64,000 nt of DNA from Paracoccaceae bacterium (GCA_006226775.1 SBGD01000081.1:62001-126000), one strand, 5' to 3'; counted from the first letter of the stretch, positions 49,721 through 59,474 are shown. The notes: generated by a model from the sequence alone, not told the origin. Numbers and translations: made by a program.

Positions 49721-51220
49721 TCAGATGTCGAACGACACCCCCTGCGCCAGCGGCAGTTCGGCGGAATAATTCACCGTCGAGGTCTGCCGCCGCATGTAGC
49801 CCTTCCAGGCATCCGAGCCGCTTTCGCGCCCGCCGCCGGTTTCCTTTTCACCGCCGAAAGCCCCGCCGATCTCGGCCCCCGAGGGCCCGATATTGACATT
49901 GGCAATGCCGCAGTCCGAGCCCGCCGCCGAGAGAAACGTCTCGGCCTCGCGCAGGTTCAGCGTGAAGATGCAGGACGACAGGCCCTGCGGCACGTCGTTT
50001 TGCAGCGCGATGGCCTCGTCCAGCCTGTCGTAGTCCAGGACGTAGAGGATCGGCGCGAAGGTCTCGGTCTTCACGGTCCCGGTCTGGCCCGGCATCTCGA
50101 CCAGCGCCGGCGCAACATAAGCCCCGCCCGGCATGCCCTCGGTCACCGGCGCGCCGCCATGCACCGTGCCGCCTTCGGCCCGTGCCGCGGCCAGCGCCTT
50201 TTGCATCGCCTCCAGCGCCTTCTTGTCGATCAGCGGCCCGATCAGGGTGCCGCTGTCACGCGGGTCGCCGATGGGCAGGCTGGCATAGGCCGCCTTCAGC
50301 CGGGCCATGAGGTCCGCCTTGATCGAACGGTGCACGATCAGCCGCCGCAGGCTGGTGCAGCGCTGGCCCGCGGTGCCCACCGCCGAAAACACGATGCCGC
50401 GCACCGCCATGTCCAGATCGGCCGAAGGCGCCACGATCATCGCATTGTTGCCGCCGAGTTCCAGGATCGCCCGCCCCCAGCGCGCCGCCACCCTGGGGCC
50501 GACGATGCTGCCCATGCGGGTGGAGCCGGTGGCCGAGAGGATCGGCACGTCTTTCGACGACACCAGCGCATCGCCGATCTCGGCCCCGCCGAGGACCAGC
50601 TGGTGCAGGCCCTCGGGCGCCTCCGCGCCGAACCGGGCGATGGCGCGGCCGAGGATCTTCTGGCAGGCCATGGCGGTCAGCGGGGTCTTTTCCGAGGGTT
50701 TCCAGATCACCGGATTGCCGCAGACCAGCGCCAGTGCGGCGTTCCACGACCACACCGCCACCGGGAAGTTGAAGGCCGAGATCACCCCCACCGGCCCCAT
50801 CGGGTGCCAGCTTTCGGTCATCTTGTGGCCCGGACGCTCGGAGGCGATGGTCAGCCCGTAAAGCTGGCGCGACTGGCCGACCGCAAGGTCGCAGATGTCG
50901 ATCATCTCCTGCACTTCGCCCAGGCCCTCCGAGGTGATCTTGCCCGCCTCCAGCGTGACCAGCGCGCCAAGGGCCTCCTTGGCGGCGCGCAATTCCTCGC
51001 CCAAGAGGCGGACCAATTCGCCGCGCCGCGGGGCCGGGACGCTGCGCCAGGCCTTGAAGGCTTCCTGCGCTGCTTCGATGACGCCGGGCATGTCGGAAAG
51101 CGGCGTCTCGGCGACCCGCGCGACTTCCACCCCGTCGATCGGCGAGACCACCGGCAGGGCGCCGCCGGTCACGTCTGCGTCGGTGAAGCCGAGGGTTTTC
51201 AGAACTGATGCGTGATCCAT
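49721..51220 (-). CDS. Aldehyde dehydrogenase, ALDH7 (aminoadipic/piperideine-6-carboxylate) type
   Basis: A 499-residue ALDH of the ALDH7A1/AmaB subfamily. The hallmarks are WHPMGPVGVISAFNFPVAVW, the cofactor KPSEKTPLT, ILELGGNNAMIVAP with the base Glu, the catalytic cysteine in TAGQRCTSLRRL, and the C-terminal GGAFGGEKETGGGRESGSDA. Relatives oxidise alpha-aminoadipic semialdehyde in lysine breakdown; other aldehydes are possible. It is the last gene of the minus-strand run that begins at 58430, though 304 bp separate it from the TSUP gene. The cognate substrate is not evident. Confidence 0.9.
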   Translation of the reverse strand: MDHASVLKTLGFTDADVTGGALPVVSPIDGVEVARVAETPLSDMPGVIEAAQEAFKAWRSVPAPRRGELVRLLGEELRAAKEALGALVTLEAGKITSEGLGEVQEMIDICDLAVGQSRQLYGLTIASERPGHKMTESWHPMGPVGVISAFNFPVAVWSWNAALALVCGNPVIWKPSEKTPLTAMACQKILGRAIARFGAEAPEGLHQLVLGGAEIGDALVSSKDVPILSATGSTRMGSIVGPRVAARWGRAILELGGNNAMIVAPSADLDMAVRGIVFSAVGTAGQRCTSLRRLIVHRSIKADLMARLKAAYASLPIGDPRDSGTLIGPLIDKKALEAMQKALAAARAEGGTVHGGAPVTEGMPGGAYVAPALVEMPGQTGTVKTETFAPILYVLDYDRLDEAIALQNDVPQGLSSCIFTLNLREAETFLSAAGSDCGIANVNIGPSGAEIGGAFGGEKETGGGRESGSDAWKGYMRRQTSTVNYSAELPLAQGVSFDI

Positions 51221-51524
51221 GGGAAAGCTCCTGTTGGTTACTGCCGCGTCGATGCCGCGCGACGGCCCGTCCTGGCCCGCGAACCCGCGCCGCAGATCGC
51301 CGTCCCTTTCATCTTGGGGTGTTCGCGGCCCGTGGCAAGGACGGGCCGGTCCCCCGTTGACGGATTATTCACGGATATGCGGTTTGATCGCTCGGAGATT
51401 GGCGCGCGCGGTCGGGCGGCGGGCGAGGCAGAGGAGGATGAGACAAGAAACAGGCTACGGCGCCCCGGAACCGCGCGACCCTGCGCACCGGTTTTCCGGC
51501 GGCGTCCCCGGTCATGCGGATCCC
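51221..51524. other. Intergenic region upstream of the ALDH7-type gene
   Basis: 304 bp without a recognisable gene. It should contain the ALDH promoter: a minus-strand AATAAT at about 51365 may be a -10 box, but no matching -35 was found. An open frame on the plus strand has no ribosome-binding site. Confidence 0.4.
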
Positions 51525-52283
51525 CTAGCCAAGGGGCGCGCCCGGCGCCAGGGCCTTGCCGATCAGCAGGAGCGCCGAGCCCGCCAGCACCACGAGCACC
51601 ACGTAGCGGAACTGCCGCTCGTCGATGCGGTCGCGCATCCGGTTGCCGTACCACATGCCCAGCAGCGCCGGGATCACCGCGAGGGCCGACAGCACGAAGA
51701 CGCGCGGCTCCACCACGTTCCAGTAGAGAAAGGCGCCGATGGTGGGCAGGATGGCCGAGAGGTAACACAGGCTGAGCACCGGGATGTAGACGTCTTTCGG
51801 CAGGCGCAGCGCCATGAAATAGGGCACCAGGATCGTCCCGGCCAGCGACGACATCCCCGCCGTCACCCCCGCCGCCGCGGCCATCGGGATGCCCACCGGC
51901 AAGCGCGCCCGGGCCGACAGGGTGAACGCCGGCGCCAGCACCAGAAACAGCGCCGCCACCAGCGTCAGCCCCGCCACCAGCACCAGCAGGAGCGTCGGCG
52001 GCGTGACCCGCAACAGGCTGACGCCGAGGATGGCCGAAAGGAACAGCGTGGCGGCTATCGGCCAATGCGGCAGCACCGTCCGCAAGGGATGCGTGCGCGG
52101 GTAGGCCTGCATCAGGTTGATCGACATGGTGGGGATCTGGACGATGGCAATCGCCGTCGGCACATCCGACAACAGCGCGATCAGCGGCACCGCCACCGGC
52201 GGCAGGCCCGAGCCGGACACCCCCTTGAGCAGCCCGCCGACCAGGCAGCTGACCACCACGGTCAGGATCAGCGCCGGATCCAT
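51525..52283 (-). CDS. TSUP-family membrane transporter (TauE/SafE)
   Basis: A 252-residue membrane protein with seven or eight hydrophobic segments, beginning MDPALILTVVVSCLVGGLLK with the family motif GVSGSGLPPVAVPLIALL and a second copy region MAAAAGVTAGMSSLAGTILV. TSUP proteins export or import sulfite, sulfoacetate or other organic acids. It lies on the same strand as the GMC/NCS1 genes, 286 bp after the GMC stop. Possibly exports an end product of that pathway. Confidence 0.88.
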   Translation of the reverse strand: MDPALILTVVVSCLVGGLLKGVSGSGLPPVAVPLIALLSDVPTAIAIVQIPTMSINLMQAYPRTHPLRTVLPHWPIAATLFLSAILGVSLLRVTPPTLLLVLVAGLTLVAALFLVLAPAFTLSARARLPVGIPMAAAAGVTAGMSSLAGTILVPYFMALRLPKDVYIPVLSLCYLSAILPTIGAFLYWNVVEPRVFVLSALAVIPALLGMWYGNRMRDRIDERQFRYVVLVVLAGSALLLIGKALAPGAPLG

Positions 52284-52569
52284 CTCAGCCCTGCCCTGGA
52301 GGGGCGGTCACCGGCAGGCGCGCGCGCGCCGCCCTGTCACCCATCGGCAGCTGCCGCATGTCCATGATGTTTCTGCCCCCTGTGCATCGCCTGAAAGGCC
52401 TCGACGGTATAGGGCTCGATCTTGGGCATCTTGTCGATGGTGAATTGCGATCTGCCGGTCGCAGGCTCAAAGGCGGCGCGAGTGGGCCCTCCCACCGGGT
52501 GACGCGCGGGCCGGCAGGAGGGGATGCGCGGGCGGGCCAGAACGCGGCCCGCGATGCCGGGCCCCGCGC

Positions 52570-54258
52570 TCACTCCGCCGCGTAGGTCCGCAGGGGTTCG
52601 CCACTGCGCTGGGTCACGCCGACGCCGGGCGCCGCACCGACGGCGGCATTCGACGGCGGCAGCAACGGCCGACCGCGCACCATGTCGGCGCCGCGTTCGG
52701 CCAGCATGATGGTCGGCGCGTTGAGGTTGGCATTGGGCTCGCTGGGAAAGACTGAACTGTCGATCACCCGCAGCCCGTCGAGGCCGCGGACTTTGAGTTC
52801 GCTGTCGACCACCGCCATGGCATCCTCGCCCATCCGGCAGGTGCCGCAGGGGTGATAGGTGCTTTCCATGGTCTCGCGCACCCAGGCGTCGATCTCGTCG
52901 TCGGATTGCACGTCCCTGCCCGGCGCCATCTCCTCGCCGCGAAAGCGGTCAAAGGCGGGCTGGGCGACGATCTCGCGGGTCAGCCGCAGGCAGCGGCGAA
53001 AGCCCTCGCGGTCCTCTTCGCGGTCGAGGTAGTTGAACAGGATGTCGGGGTGTTCAAGCGGGTCCGGCGACCGCAGCCGCACATGGCCGCGGCTCTTCGG
53101 CTTGTTCGGGCCGGTCAGCACCATGAAGCCATGCTCTTTCAGCGGCTGCTTGCCGTCATAGCGCACCGCGGCGGGCATGAAATGGAACTGGATGTCGGGC
53201 CATTCCAGCGAGGCATCGGAACGGATGAAACCGCCGCTCTCGAAATGGTTGGTCGCCGACAATCCGCGCTTGAACAGGATCCATTCCGCCCCGATCAGGA
53301 ACCGGCTCCAGAGGCTCATCCGACCGTTCAGGGTGATCGGCTCCTTGCAGGCATACTGGATGTAGACCTCGGAATGATCCTGCAGGTTCTCGCCGACGCC
53401 GGGCAGGTCGTGCTGCACCTCGACCCCGGCCTGGCGCAGCACCTCCGCCGGGCCGATGCCGGAGCGTTGCAGCAGGTGCGGCGCGCCGATCGGGCCGGAG
53501 GAGATCAGCACCTCGCGGCGGGCACGGGCGGTCTCGCGCTGGCCGGCGCGGTCGTATTCGACGCCCACCGCGCGCTTGCCCTCCAGCAGCACCCGGCGCG
53601 TCATCGCCGCGGTCAGCACCGTCAGGTTGGGCCGTGCCATGGCCGGCTTGAGATAGGCATTGGCGGTGGACCAGCGCCGCCCGTCCTTGACCGTCATGTG
53701 CATCGGGCCGAAGCCTTCCTGCAGGTGGCCATTGGGGTCTTCGGTGGTCACGTAACCGGCATCGCGCCCGGCCTCGACAAAGGCGCGGTAGAGCGGGTTC
53801 TTCATCTCGTTGCCGGCATTGACCGCCAAGGGCCCGTCACCGCCGCGCCAGGCGTCGCCGCCCCCGTGCCAGCTTTCGGCACGCTGGAAATAGGGCAGGC
53901 AATTGGCATGGCCCCAGCCCCGGGCGCCCAGGTCTTCCCATTCGTCGAAATCGCGCGCATGGCCGCGCATGTAGACCAGCCCGTTGATCGAGGAGGACCC
54001 GCCCAGCACTTTGCCGCGCGGGCAATGGACGCGGCGGCCGTCCAGCCCCGGCTCGGGCTGGGTGTAGTAGCGCCAGTTGTATTTCCTGCCGTTCATCGGG
54101 ATCGAGAAGGCGGTCGGCATCTGGATGAAGATCGACCTGTCCGAGCCGCCGACCTCCAGCACCAGCACCTCGACGGCGGGGTCTTCGCTCAGCCGGTTGG
54201 CCAGGACGCATCCGGCGGAACCGGCGCCAATGATGATGTAATCGTAGGACCGGGTCAT
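52570..54258 (-). CDS. GMC-family FAD oxidase/dehydrogenase, choline-dehydrogenase-like
   Basis: A 562-residue flavoprotein. FAD motif [19 protein letters not shown], signature 1 [19 protein letters not shown], signature 2 [17 protein letters not shown], active-site region [12 protein letters not shown] and [19 protein letters not shown]. Length and motifs are those of BetA and related alcohol dehydrogenases. The C-terminal ~35 residues are a low-complexity extension. It follows the NCS1 permease gene by 81 bp, so its substrate is probably the compound imported by that permease, or a derivative. Confidence 0.92.
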   Translation of the reverse strand: MTRSYDYIIIGAGSAGCVLANRLSEDPAVEVLVLEVGGSDRSIFIQMPTAFSIPMNGRKYNWRYYTQPEPGLDGRRVHCPRGKVLGGSSSINGLVYMRGHARDFDEWEDLGARGWGHANCLPYFQRAESWHGGGDAWRGGDGPLAVNAGNEMKNPLYRAFVEAGRDAGYVTTEDPNGHLQEGFGPMHMTVKDGRRWSTANAYLKPAMARPNLTVLTAAMTRRVLLEGKRAVGVEYDRAGQRETARARREVLISSGPIGAPHLLQRSGIGPAEVLRQAGVEVQHDLPGVGENLQDHSEVYIQYACKEPITLNGRMSLWSRFLIGAEWILFKRGLSATNHFESGGFIRSDASLEWPDIQFHFMPAAVRYDGKQPLKEHGFMVLTGPNKPKSRGHVRLRSPDPLEHPDILFNYLDREEDREGFRRCLRLTREIVAQPAFDRFRGEEMAPGRDVQSDDEIDAWVRETMESTYHPCGTCRMGEDAMAVVDSELKVRGLDGLRVIDSSVFPSEPNANLNAPTIMLAERGADMVRGRPLLPPSNAAVGAAPGVGVTQRSGEPLRTYAAE

Positions 54259-54339
54259 GGGTCACCTCCGATGGATCGGGTTGAATTGCGGTGTTTTGAC
54301 GTGTCGGCAGGCGGGCGTCGGACCCGCCTGCCGGGGGTG

Positions 54340-55806
54340 TCAGCCCTTGGGGTAATCGCCCCAGCGCGGCCCCCTGGCCAGCATCCGGGTCAGCCCGTAG
54401 TGCACCAGCCCGGCAGCCAGGCAGGATGGCAGCGAGGCGGTCAGGTAGCGAAAGGCCTCGACATTGGCCAGCGTCTGGGGGTTGAACAGCCAGACATAGG
54501 TGACAAAGCCCACCACCAGCGCGAAAAGGCCGAGCGGGTTGAAGCCGCCGATGAACTCGTAAGCGCCGTTCTTCTGCGGCCCGTGCAGAGCCCGCAGGTC
54601 GAGCCGCTGGCGGCGCAGGAAGAAGTAGTCGGCAATGCCGATCCCGGCCAGCGCCGAGTTGAGCGCCGAGGTCCAGACCAGGAAGATGAAGAACCCGTCG
54701 TAAATCTGCGGCATGGCCACCGCCAGCACCAGCGGAATGACGCAGAAGCCAAAGAGCAGCGTGCCCCAGCCGATGCGGCGCAGCCCCGCGGTGCCGACCT
54801 GGCGCAGCCCGACAATCGCGGTATAGAGGATGTTGGCCATCGAGGTGATATTGGCGAAGGCAACGAAGCCCAGCGCCACGATCCCGACCCCGATCCCGGC
54901 AATCCCCGCCATCCAGATGGTCGGATCGCTGTCGCCCAGCGACACGGCAGCGAACAGCCCCACGATCTCGCCCAGCACCGCGGCGCCGAAGATGCCCACC
55001 AGGTTGGGCCAGAAGGCCGTCCGCTCGTTGCGGGTCAGCCGCGCGAGGTTGCCGATATAGGGCCACCACGAGAAGCCTGCGGCCATGTTGATCTCGATGG
55101 CGATGATGAAGTTCAGGTGACGGTCCTCGAAGGGCGGATCGAGCGCCTCCATCGCCATCAGATCGGCAAAGGAATGCTGGCGGAAGATCAACCAGAGCAT
55201 GCCCAGCATCAGCAGCACCAGCGTCGGCGAGACGATCATGTTGAACACCTTGATCGAGGTCGGCCCGCGCGCCACGATCACCCTGGTCAGCAGGATCGCC
55301 CCCACCGCCGCAATCGCCGTCTTGATGCCCATGGGCGAGGCCGTGCCGCCACTGGCCAGCGCGGTCAGCCCGTCGATCGAGCGGCCGAACATCATCGCCA
55401 GAACGGCGAGCCAGCCCATGGTCAGCACGATGACCGCGAGCAGGTAGACCACCCGGCTGCCGTTGTAGCCGAACTGGCTGCGCAGCGCGGTGAACTGCTC
55501 GACGCCGTAGCGCCCGGTCATCACCGTGGTCGCCAGCGCGGTCAGCACCACGCCCAGGATGTTGCCGATCACGATGGCGGCGATGCCTTCCTTCGGGCCG
55601 ACGAACAGACCCACGGCCCCGCCGATCAGGAAGGCCCAGGTGGCAATCGCCAAGGCCGAGTTGGAAAAGGTGAACTCCTTGAAGCCCCAGAGCCGTTCCG
55701 AGGGCAGAAGGGGCGCGTCGCCCCGCTCGGCGGCGGCGGCAAAGCTGTCGGGGGTGCCATCGGCCGCAGTGGCCTCATAGGGGCCGGAAACGGATTGCAT
55801 TGTCAT
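54340..55806 (-). CDS. NCS1-family permease (nucleobase/cation symporter type)
   Basis: A 488-residue transporter with twelve hydrophobic segments. The cytoplasmic N-terminus is followed by LLPSERLWGFKEFTFSNSAL, typical of NCS1 (CodB/Mhp1/PucI) proteins, and GFSWWPYIGNLARLTRNERT corresponds to the substrate-contacting part. Known substrates of the family are cytosine, allantoin, hydantoins, thiamine precursors and vitamin B6. A 54-residue membrane protein is encoded one base upstream of its ATG and is probably its partner. Confidence 0.92.
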   Translation of the reverse strand: MTMQSVSGPYEATAADGTPDSFAAAAERGDAPLLPSERLWGFKEFTFSNSALAIATWAFLIGGAVGLFVGPKEGIAAIVIGNILGVVLTALATTVMTGRYGVEQFTALRSQFGYNGSRVVYLLAVIVLTMGWLAVLAMMFGRSIDGLTALASGGTASPMGIKTAIAAVGAILLTRVIVARGPTSIKVFNMIVSPTLVLLMLGMLWLIFRQHSFADLMAMEALDPPFEDRHLNFIIAIEINMAAGFSWWPYIGNLARLTRNERTAFWPNLVGIFGAAVLGEIVGLFAAVSLGDSDPTIWMAGIAGIGVGIVALGFVAFANITSMANILYTAIVGLRQVGTAGLRRIGWGTLLFGFCVIPLVLAVAMPQIYDGFFIFLVWTSALNSALAGIGIADYFFLRRQRLDLRALHGPQKNGAYEFIGGFNPLGLFALVVGFVTYVWLFNPQTLANVEAFRYLTASLPSCLAAGLVHYGLTRMLARGPRWGDYPKG

Positions 55807-55807
55807 G

Positions 55808-55972
55808 TCACACCACCCAGGTCCAGAAGCCCGCGACCAGCAGAAGGGTCAGCGCGGCAAGCCCGAGGTAATCGACCGCCGTCATCCGGCCCGTGCCGTC
55901 CTCGGCGATCTCGTCGTAGATGGCGGCCCGTCTCTCGATCTCGGCCAGCCAGGCGTCGCTCATGTCGTCCAT
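55808..55972 (-). CDS. 54-residue single-span membrane protein coupled to the NCS1 permease
   Basis: Encodes MDDMSDAWLAEIERRAAIYD, then EIAEDGTGRMTAVDYLG and a hydrophobic helix LAALTLLLVAGFWTWVV at the very C-terminus. The N-terminal 35 residues are charged and helical. ATG at 55972 is preceded by GGGAGGGAAGA, a strong site. Its TGA is one base from the permease ATG (TGACATG), so the two are translationally coupled. I know no named family; by analogy with small accessory subunits of SSS symporters it may stabilise or regulate the permease. Confidence 0.75.
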   Translation of the reverse strand: MDDMSDAWLAEIERRAAIYDEIAEDGTGRMTAVDYLGLAALTLLLVAGFWTWVV

Positions 55973-56026
55973 TCTTCCCTCCCTGATGAGTGTACCATAG
56001 CGGCACGTTCTTGATGTGTTTGCCCT

Positions 56027-56917
56027 CTATTCGACCGTGACCGGCCCGGCGTACTGCGGCATCTGCTCGATGCGCGGGCGCCATGTGCCGCTCTCCATCA
56101 CGCTGCGGACATGCGCGGCGATCTCCTCCATCGGCGCGAACCAGACGCCGCCGCGCTCCTGCGCCTCTTCGATGAAACGGTGCATGATTTCCCAGCGCGC
56201 CAGCCGCCCGGTGGCAAAGGGATGCACCACCGGCACCCAGAGCCCGCCATGGCGCCAGGCGGCCATGAACTCCTGCGAGAAGATGCGGAACCCGTCCTCG
56301 GGCGCACGGATCGGCATCATGTAATCGAGGTCCATCGACTGGACATATTGCGGCCAGTCATCCAGCCCCCAATGCGACGGCAGTTCCACCAGGTCGCCCG
56401 CGGCCGCGCGCAAAAGATAGGGCTGGTCGTCGCCCATCAGCGAGGCGTCATAGGCAAAACCGCGTGCGGCCAGCAGGTCCGCCGAGCGATGCGAGAAATT
56501 GTAGAGCGGCGCGCGCCAGCCGCGCGGGCGCTGGCCGGTGGCCCTGACGATCACGTCGATGCCGCGGTCGAGCCAATGCGCCTCCTGCTCGGCGGCAAGC
56601 TCGTTGGGGTGTTCGTGCAGGAACCCGTGATGGGCGATCTCGTGGCCGCCTTCGAGGATGGTCTCCACCGCCTGCGGGTAGTGCTCGATGCACCAGGCCG
56701 GGATGAAGAAGGTCTGGCGGATGCCCAGTTGGCGATAGCTCTCGACGATGCGCGGAATGGCGATCTGCGGCCCGTAGCGCAGCATCGAAATTGCGGCGGC
56801 CCGGCTGTGCCCGTCCTTGGGGTGGGCCAGGTGGATCAGGCTGTCGGCATCCATGTCGAAGGTGATGCAGGCGGCGCATCTGGCGCCCTCGGGCCAGGGG
56901 ATGGGATTGCGGATCAT
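56027..56917 (-). CDS. Polysaccharide-deacetylase-fold amidohydrolase, PuuE-like
   Basis: A 296-residue NodB-fold protein. Metal and catalytic residues are in AACITFDMDAD, the histidine pair HEIAHHGFLHEHP, and GWRAPLYNFSHRSADLL. The substrate stretch RQTFFIPAWCIEHYPQAVET is typical of PuuE-type allantoinases and related enzymes acting on small cyclic or linear amides rather than on sugars. It overlaps the upstream SDR gene by 4 bp. Together with the NCS1 permease this suggests a small nitrogen heterocycle as the substrate of the locus. Confidence 0.88.
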   Translation of the reverse strand: MIRNPIPWPEGARCAACITFDMDADSLIHLAHPKDGHSRAAAISMLRYGPQIAIPRIVESYRQLGIRQTFFIPAWCIEHYPQAVETILEGGHEIAHHGFLHEHPNELAAEQEAHWLDRGIDVIVRATGQRPRGWRAPLYNFSHRSADLLAARGFAYDASLMGDDQPYLLRAAAGDLVELPSHWGLDDWPQYVQSMDLDYMMPIRAPEDGFRIFSQEFMAAWRHGGLWVPVVHPFATGRLARWEIMHRFIEEAQERGGVWFAPMEEIAAHVRSVMESGTWRPRIEQMPQYAGPVTVE

Positions 56918-57651
56918 GGCATGACGCTCCCGCCGTTGGGGCCAAGACCCTGGCCGGTGAAGTACCGCCCGCCGTCGCCGGCGAGGAAACAGGCGACCGC
57001 GGCGATCTCGACCGGGGTGCCGAAGCGGGCCAGCGGGATGGCCAGCTCCTTCGCGCGCCATTCGGCGCTCATGTTGTCCGCGCCCAGCATCTCGGTGTCG
57101 ATCGGGCCGGGGCAGATGGCATTGACGAGGATGCCGGGGGCGAATTCCTTCGCCCAACTACGCACCAGCCCCAGCACGCCATGCTTGGAGGCGACATAGG
57201 GCGAAAAGGTCTCGCGCCCGCAATAGGCCATGTCCGAGGCGATCAGGATCACCCGCGGCGGGTTGGCGGCATCCGGGGTCATCAAGCCGATGGCCGCCTG
57301 CCCCACCAGGAAACTGCCGCGCAGGTTCACCGCGATCACCCGGTCGAACTCCGCCACCGGAGTCTCCAGCAGCGGCGCCTCGTGGATGATCCCGGCGCAA
57401 TGGACCAGCACGTCCAGCCCGCCCCAGGCCGATTGCACCTCGTCGCGCAGCGCCGCGACCGCGGCCGCGTCCGAAACATCGCAGGACATGGGCAGAACCT
57501 CTGCCGCGCCTGCCTTTCGTGACGCCTCGGCGGTGGCCTCGGGGGTATCCAGATCGGCGAGGATCAGACGCCCCCCCTGCCCCGCAAACGCCAATGCCGT
57601 GGCGGCACCGATGCCTCGCCCGGCGCCGGTGATGAGGATACGAGACGTCAT
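56914..57651 (-). CDS. SDR-family oxidoreductase (first of two)
   Basis: A 245-residue classical SDR. Cofactor motif ITGAGRGIGAATALAFAG, VHCAG at VLVHCAGIIHEAP, catalytic Ser at LIASDMAYC, and YVASKHGVLG (Tyr, Lys). The C-terminus FTGQGLGPNGGSVMP replaces the usual VDGG. It overlaps the PuuE-like gene and the second SDR by 4 bp each, so all three are translated together. Confidence 0.9.
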   Translation of the reverse strand: MTSRILITGAGRGIGAATALAFAGQGGRLILADLDTPEATAEASRKAGAAEVLPMSCDVSDAAAVAALRDEVQSAWGGLDVLVHCAGIIHEAPLLETPVAEFDRVIAVNLRGSFLVGQAAIGLMTPDAANPPRVILIASDMAYCGRETFSPYVASKHGVLGLVRSWAKEFAPGILVNAICPGPIDTEMLGADNMSAEWRAKELAIPLARFGTPVEIAAVACFLAGDGGRYFTGQGLGPNGGSVMP

Positions 57652-58430
57652 GCCATCACCTCCCCACGGTCGACCATGATCGCCTGACCGGTGATGTCGC
57701 GGGCGCCGTCGGAGGCGAGGAAGAGGCAGGCGGCGGCCATGTCGTCGGCCTCCAGCAGACCGGGCAGCACCTGCGCCGCGGTGATCTCGGCCAGCAGATC
57801 GGCCTCGTCGCGCCCGGTGCGCGCGGACATCCCGGCCAGCGACAGCATCGCCGCCTCGGTCCGCACCCAGCCCGGGCAGATCGCATTGACGCGAATGCCG
57901 CGCGGCGCCAGCTCCTGCGCCATCACCCGGGTGAAGCCGAGGTTGGCGTGTTTCGAGGCGACATAGGCGGAAAACTCCGGCACCGCTGTCCGGCTCCAGA
58001 TCGAGGCGGTCACGATGATGCTGCCGCCGTCGCGCAGCTTCGGCGCGGCGTGGCGGGTGACGAGGAAGGTGCCGTTGACGTTGATGTCGGTGATGCGGCG
58101 GAAGGTGTCCTCGACCGCGCCGTCGGGATCGCAGAGCGGGGTGATCCGCTCGAGCCCGGCGTTGTTGACCAGCACGTCGATCCGGTCGAGCCCGGCAAGT
58201 GCCGCCTTGACCGCGGCGCTGTCGCTGATGTCGGCCTGCAGCGCGCCGCAGGGCCGGCCGCAGGCTTGCGCGATCTTCCCGGCGGCGGTCTGCACATCCG
58301 CACCCGACGACAGGAGGGTCACATCGGCGCCAGCCAGGGCAAAGCCCCTGGCGATGGCAAACCCGATGCCGCGACTGGCGCCGGTCACCAGCACCGCCTC
58401 GCCGGTGAAATCATAGCGGATACGCCCCAT
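57648..58430 (-). CDS. SDR-family oxidoreductase (second of two)
   Basis: A 260-residue classical SDR. Cofactor motif VTGASRGIGFAIARGFAL, NNAG at VLVNNAGLERI, catalytic Ser at VTASIWSRT, and YVASKHANLGF (Tyr, Lys). C-terminus ITGQAIMVDRGEVMA. First gene of the minus-strand unit. The divergent LysR gene starts 97 bp away, in an AT-rich stretch that probably contains both promoters and the LysR site. Confidence 0.9.
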   Translation of the reverse strand: MGRIRYDFTGEAVLVTGASRGIGFAIARGFALAGADVTLLSSGADVQTAAGKIAQACGRPCGALQADISDSAAVKAALAGLDRIDVLVNNAGLERITPLCDPDGAVEDTFRRITDINVNGTFLVTRHAAPKLRDGGSIIVTASIWSRTAVPEFSAYVASKHANLGFTRVMAQELAPRGIRVNAICPGWVRTEAAMLSLAGMSARTGRDEADLLAEITAAQVLPGLLEADDMAAACLFLASDGARDITGQAIMVDRGEVMA

Positions 58431-58526
58431 GGCTCTTCCTCTCGCAATCTTCCCGGTCAGAAGACCACGCCGCCATGCTTGGACAAATATCTATGTTTCA
58501 AAGTTTACTTGTGGCATTCTCAATGT

Positions 58527-59474
58527 ATGGATCCGACACCCCCCTCCCCTGCCCGGCGCCGCACCCTTGCCGATATCGACCTGCGCCTCTTGCGGGTCTT
58601 TGCCGAGATCGTCCATGCCAACGGGTTTTCGGCGGCGCAGGAGGCGCTTGGCATGACCCAGGCGACGATTTCGGCGCATATGCGCCATCTCGAGGATCGG
58701 CTGGACATGCGGCTGTGCGAACGCGGGCGCGGCGGCTTCTACCTCACGGAGGAAGGCCGGCAGGTGCATTCGGCGATGCGCGATCTTTTCGGGTCCATCG
58801 ACCGGTTCCAGAACGCGGTGAGCGAGGCGCAGGGCGAATTGTCCGGCGATCTGAGCTTCGGCACCGTCGATGCCATGTTCACCAACCGCAGGCTGAAGCT
58901 CGACCGTGCCTTCGCGCGCTTTGCCGAGCTTGCCCCCCAGGTGCGGCTGCGCATCGACATTGCCGCGCCGCAGGTGCTGGCGCAGGGCATCCTCAATGGC
59001 CGATACCACGCCGCGCTGATGCCCGCCACCGCCGGGCGCGACCAGATGCAGGCGATGGATGTCTTCGAGGAACGCCAGAACCTTTACTGCGGCGCGCGCC
59101 ATCCGCTGTTTGCCGTCGATGACCGGGAGGTGACCGAGGCAGTGCTCGCCCGGCAGGCCTTTGCCGGGCGCAGCTACATGGCGCAGGGGCCGATCTGCGG
59201 CGTGGATTTCGACTGGCGCGCCGAGGCGGCGCATATGGAAAGCACGCTGCTGCTGATCCTCTCGGGGGCCTATATCGGCTTTCTGCCCGATCATTATGCG
59301 GCACCGGAGGTAAAGACCGCCCGGCTGCGCATCCTCGCCGCCGACCGGGTCACCTTCAACGACGTCTTCCAGATCGTCTATCCGCGCAATCGCCCCTCGC
59401 GCGCGGCAAGCCTGCTGGCCGAGGCGATCCTGTCGTGCCAGGCGAGTGATCCGGCACCCCTGGCTGACGGATGA
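58527..59474 (+). CDS. LysR-family transcriptional regulator
   Basis: A 315-residue regulator. The winged helix-turn-helix is at ~17-75 (LRLLRVFAEIVHANGFSAAQ, GMTQATISAHMRHLEDRLDM); the effector domain starts with ELSGDLSFGTVDAMF. Divergent from the SDR/PuuE/NCS1 unit and presumably its activator. Start at ATG 58527, 97 bp from the SDR start; the short region AAATATCTATGTTTCAAAG between them is AT-rich. The effector domain shares the RGRGGF segment after the helix-turn-helix with the other LysR at 62146. Confidence 0.92.
   Translation: MDPTPPSPARRRTLADIDLRLLRVFAEIVHANGFSAAQEALGMTQATISAHMRHLEDRLDMRLCERGRGGFYLTEEGRQVHSAMRDLFGSIDRFQNAVSEAQGELSGDLSFGTVDAMFTNRRLKLDRAFARFAELAPQVRLRIDIAAPQVLAQGILNGRYHAALMPATAGRDQMQAMDVFEERQNLYCGARHPLFAVDDREVTEAVLARQAFAGRSYMAQGPICGVDFDWRAEAAHMESTLLLILSGAYIGFLPDHYAAPEVKTARLRILAADRVTFNDVFQIVYPRNRPSRAASLLAEAILSCQASDPAPLADG

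Noticed and set aside
52337-52429. 30-codon minus-strand frame starting MPKIEPYTVEAF in the gap between the GMC and TSUP genes
   Set aside because: The start looks protein-like, and it may be the remnant of a lost gene, but there is no ribosome-binding site and no family match; not enough to call. The rest of 52284-52569 shows nothing else.
52852-55986. 1044-codon plus-strand open frame
   Set aside because: Antisense to the GMC and NCS1 genes; composition (His, Gln, Arg, Gly) is that of a shadow frame.
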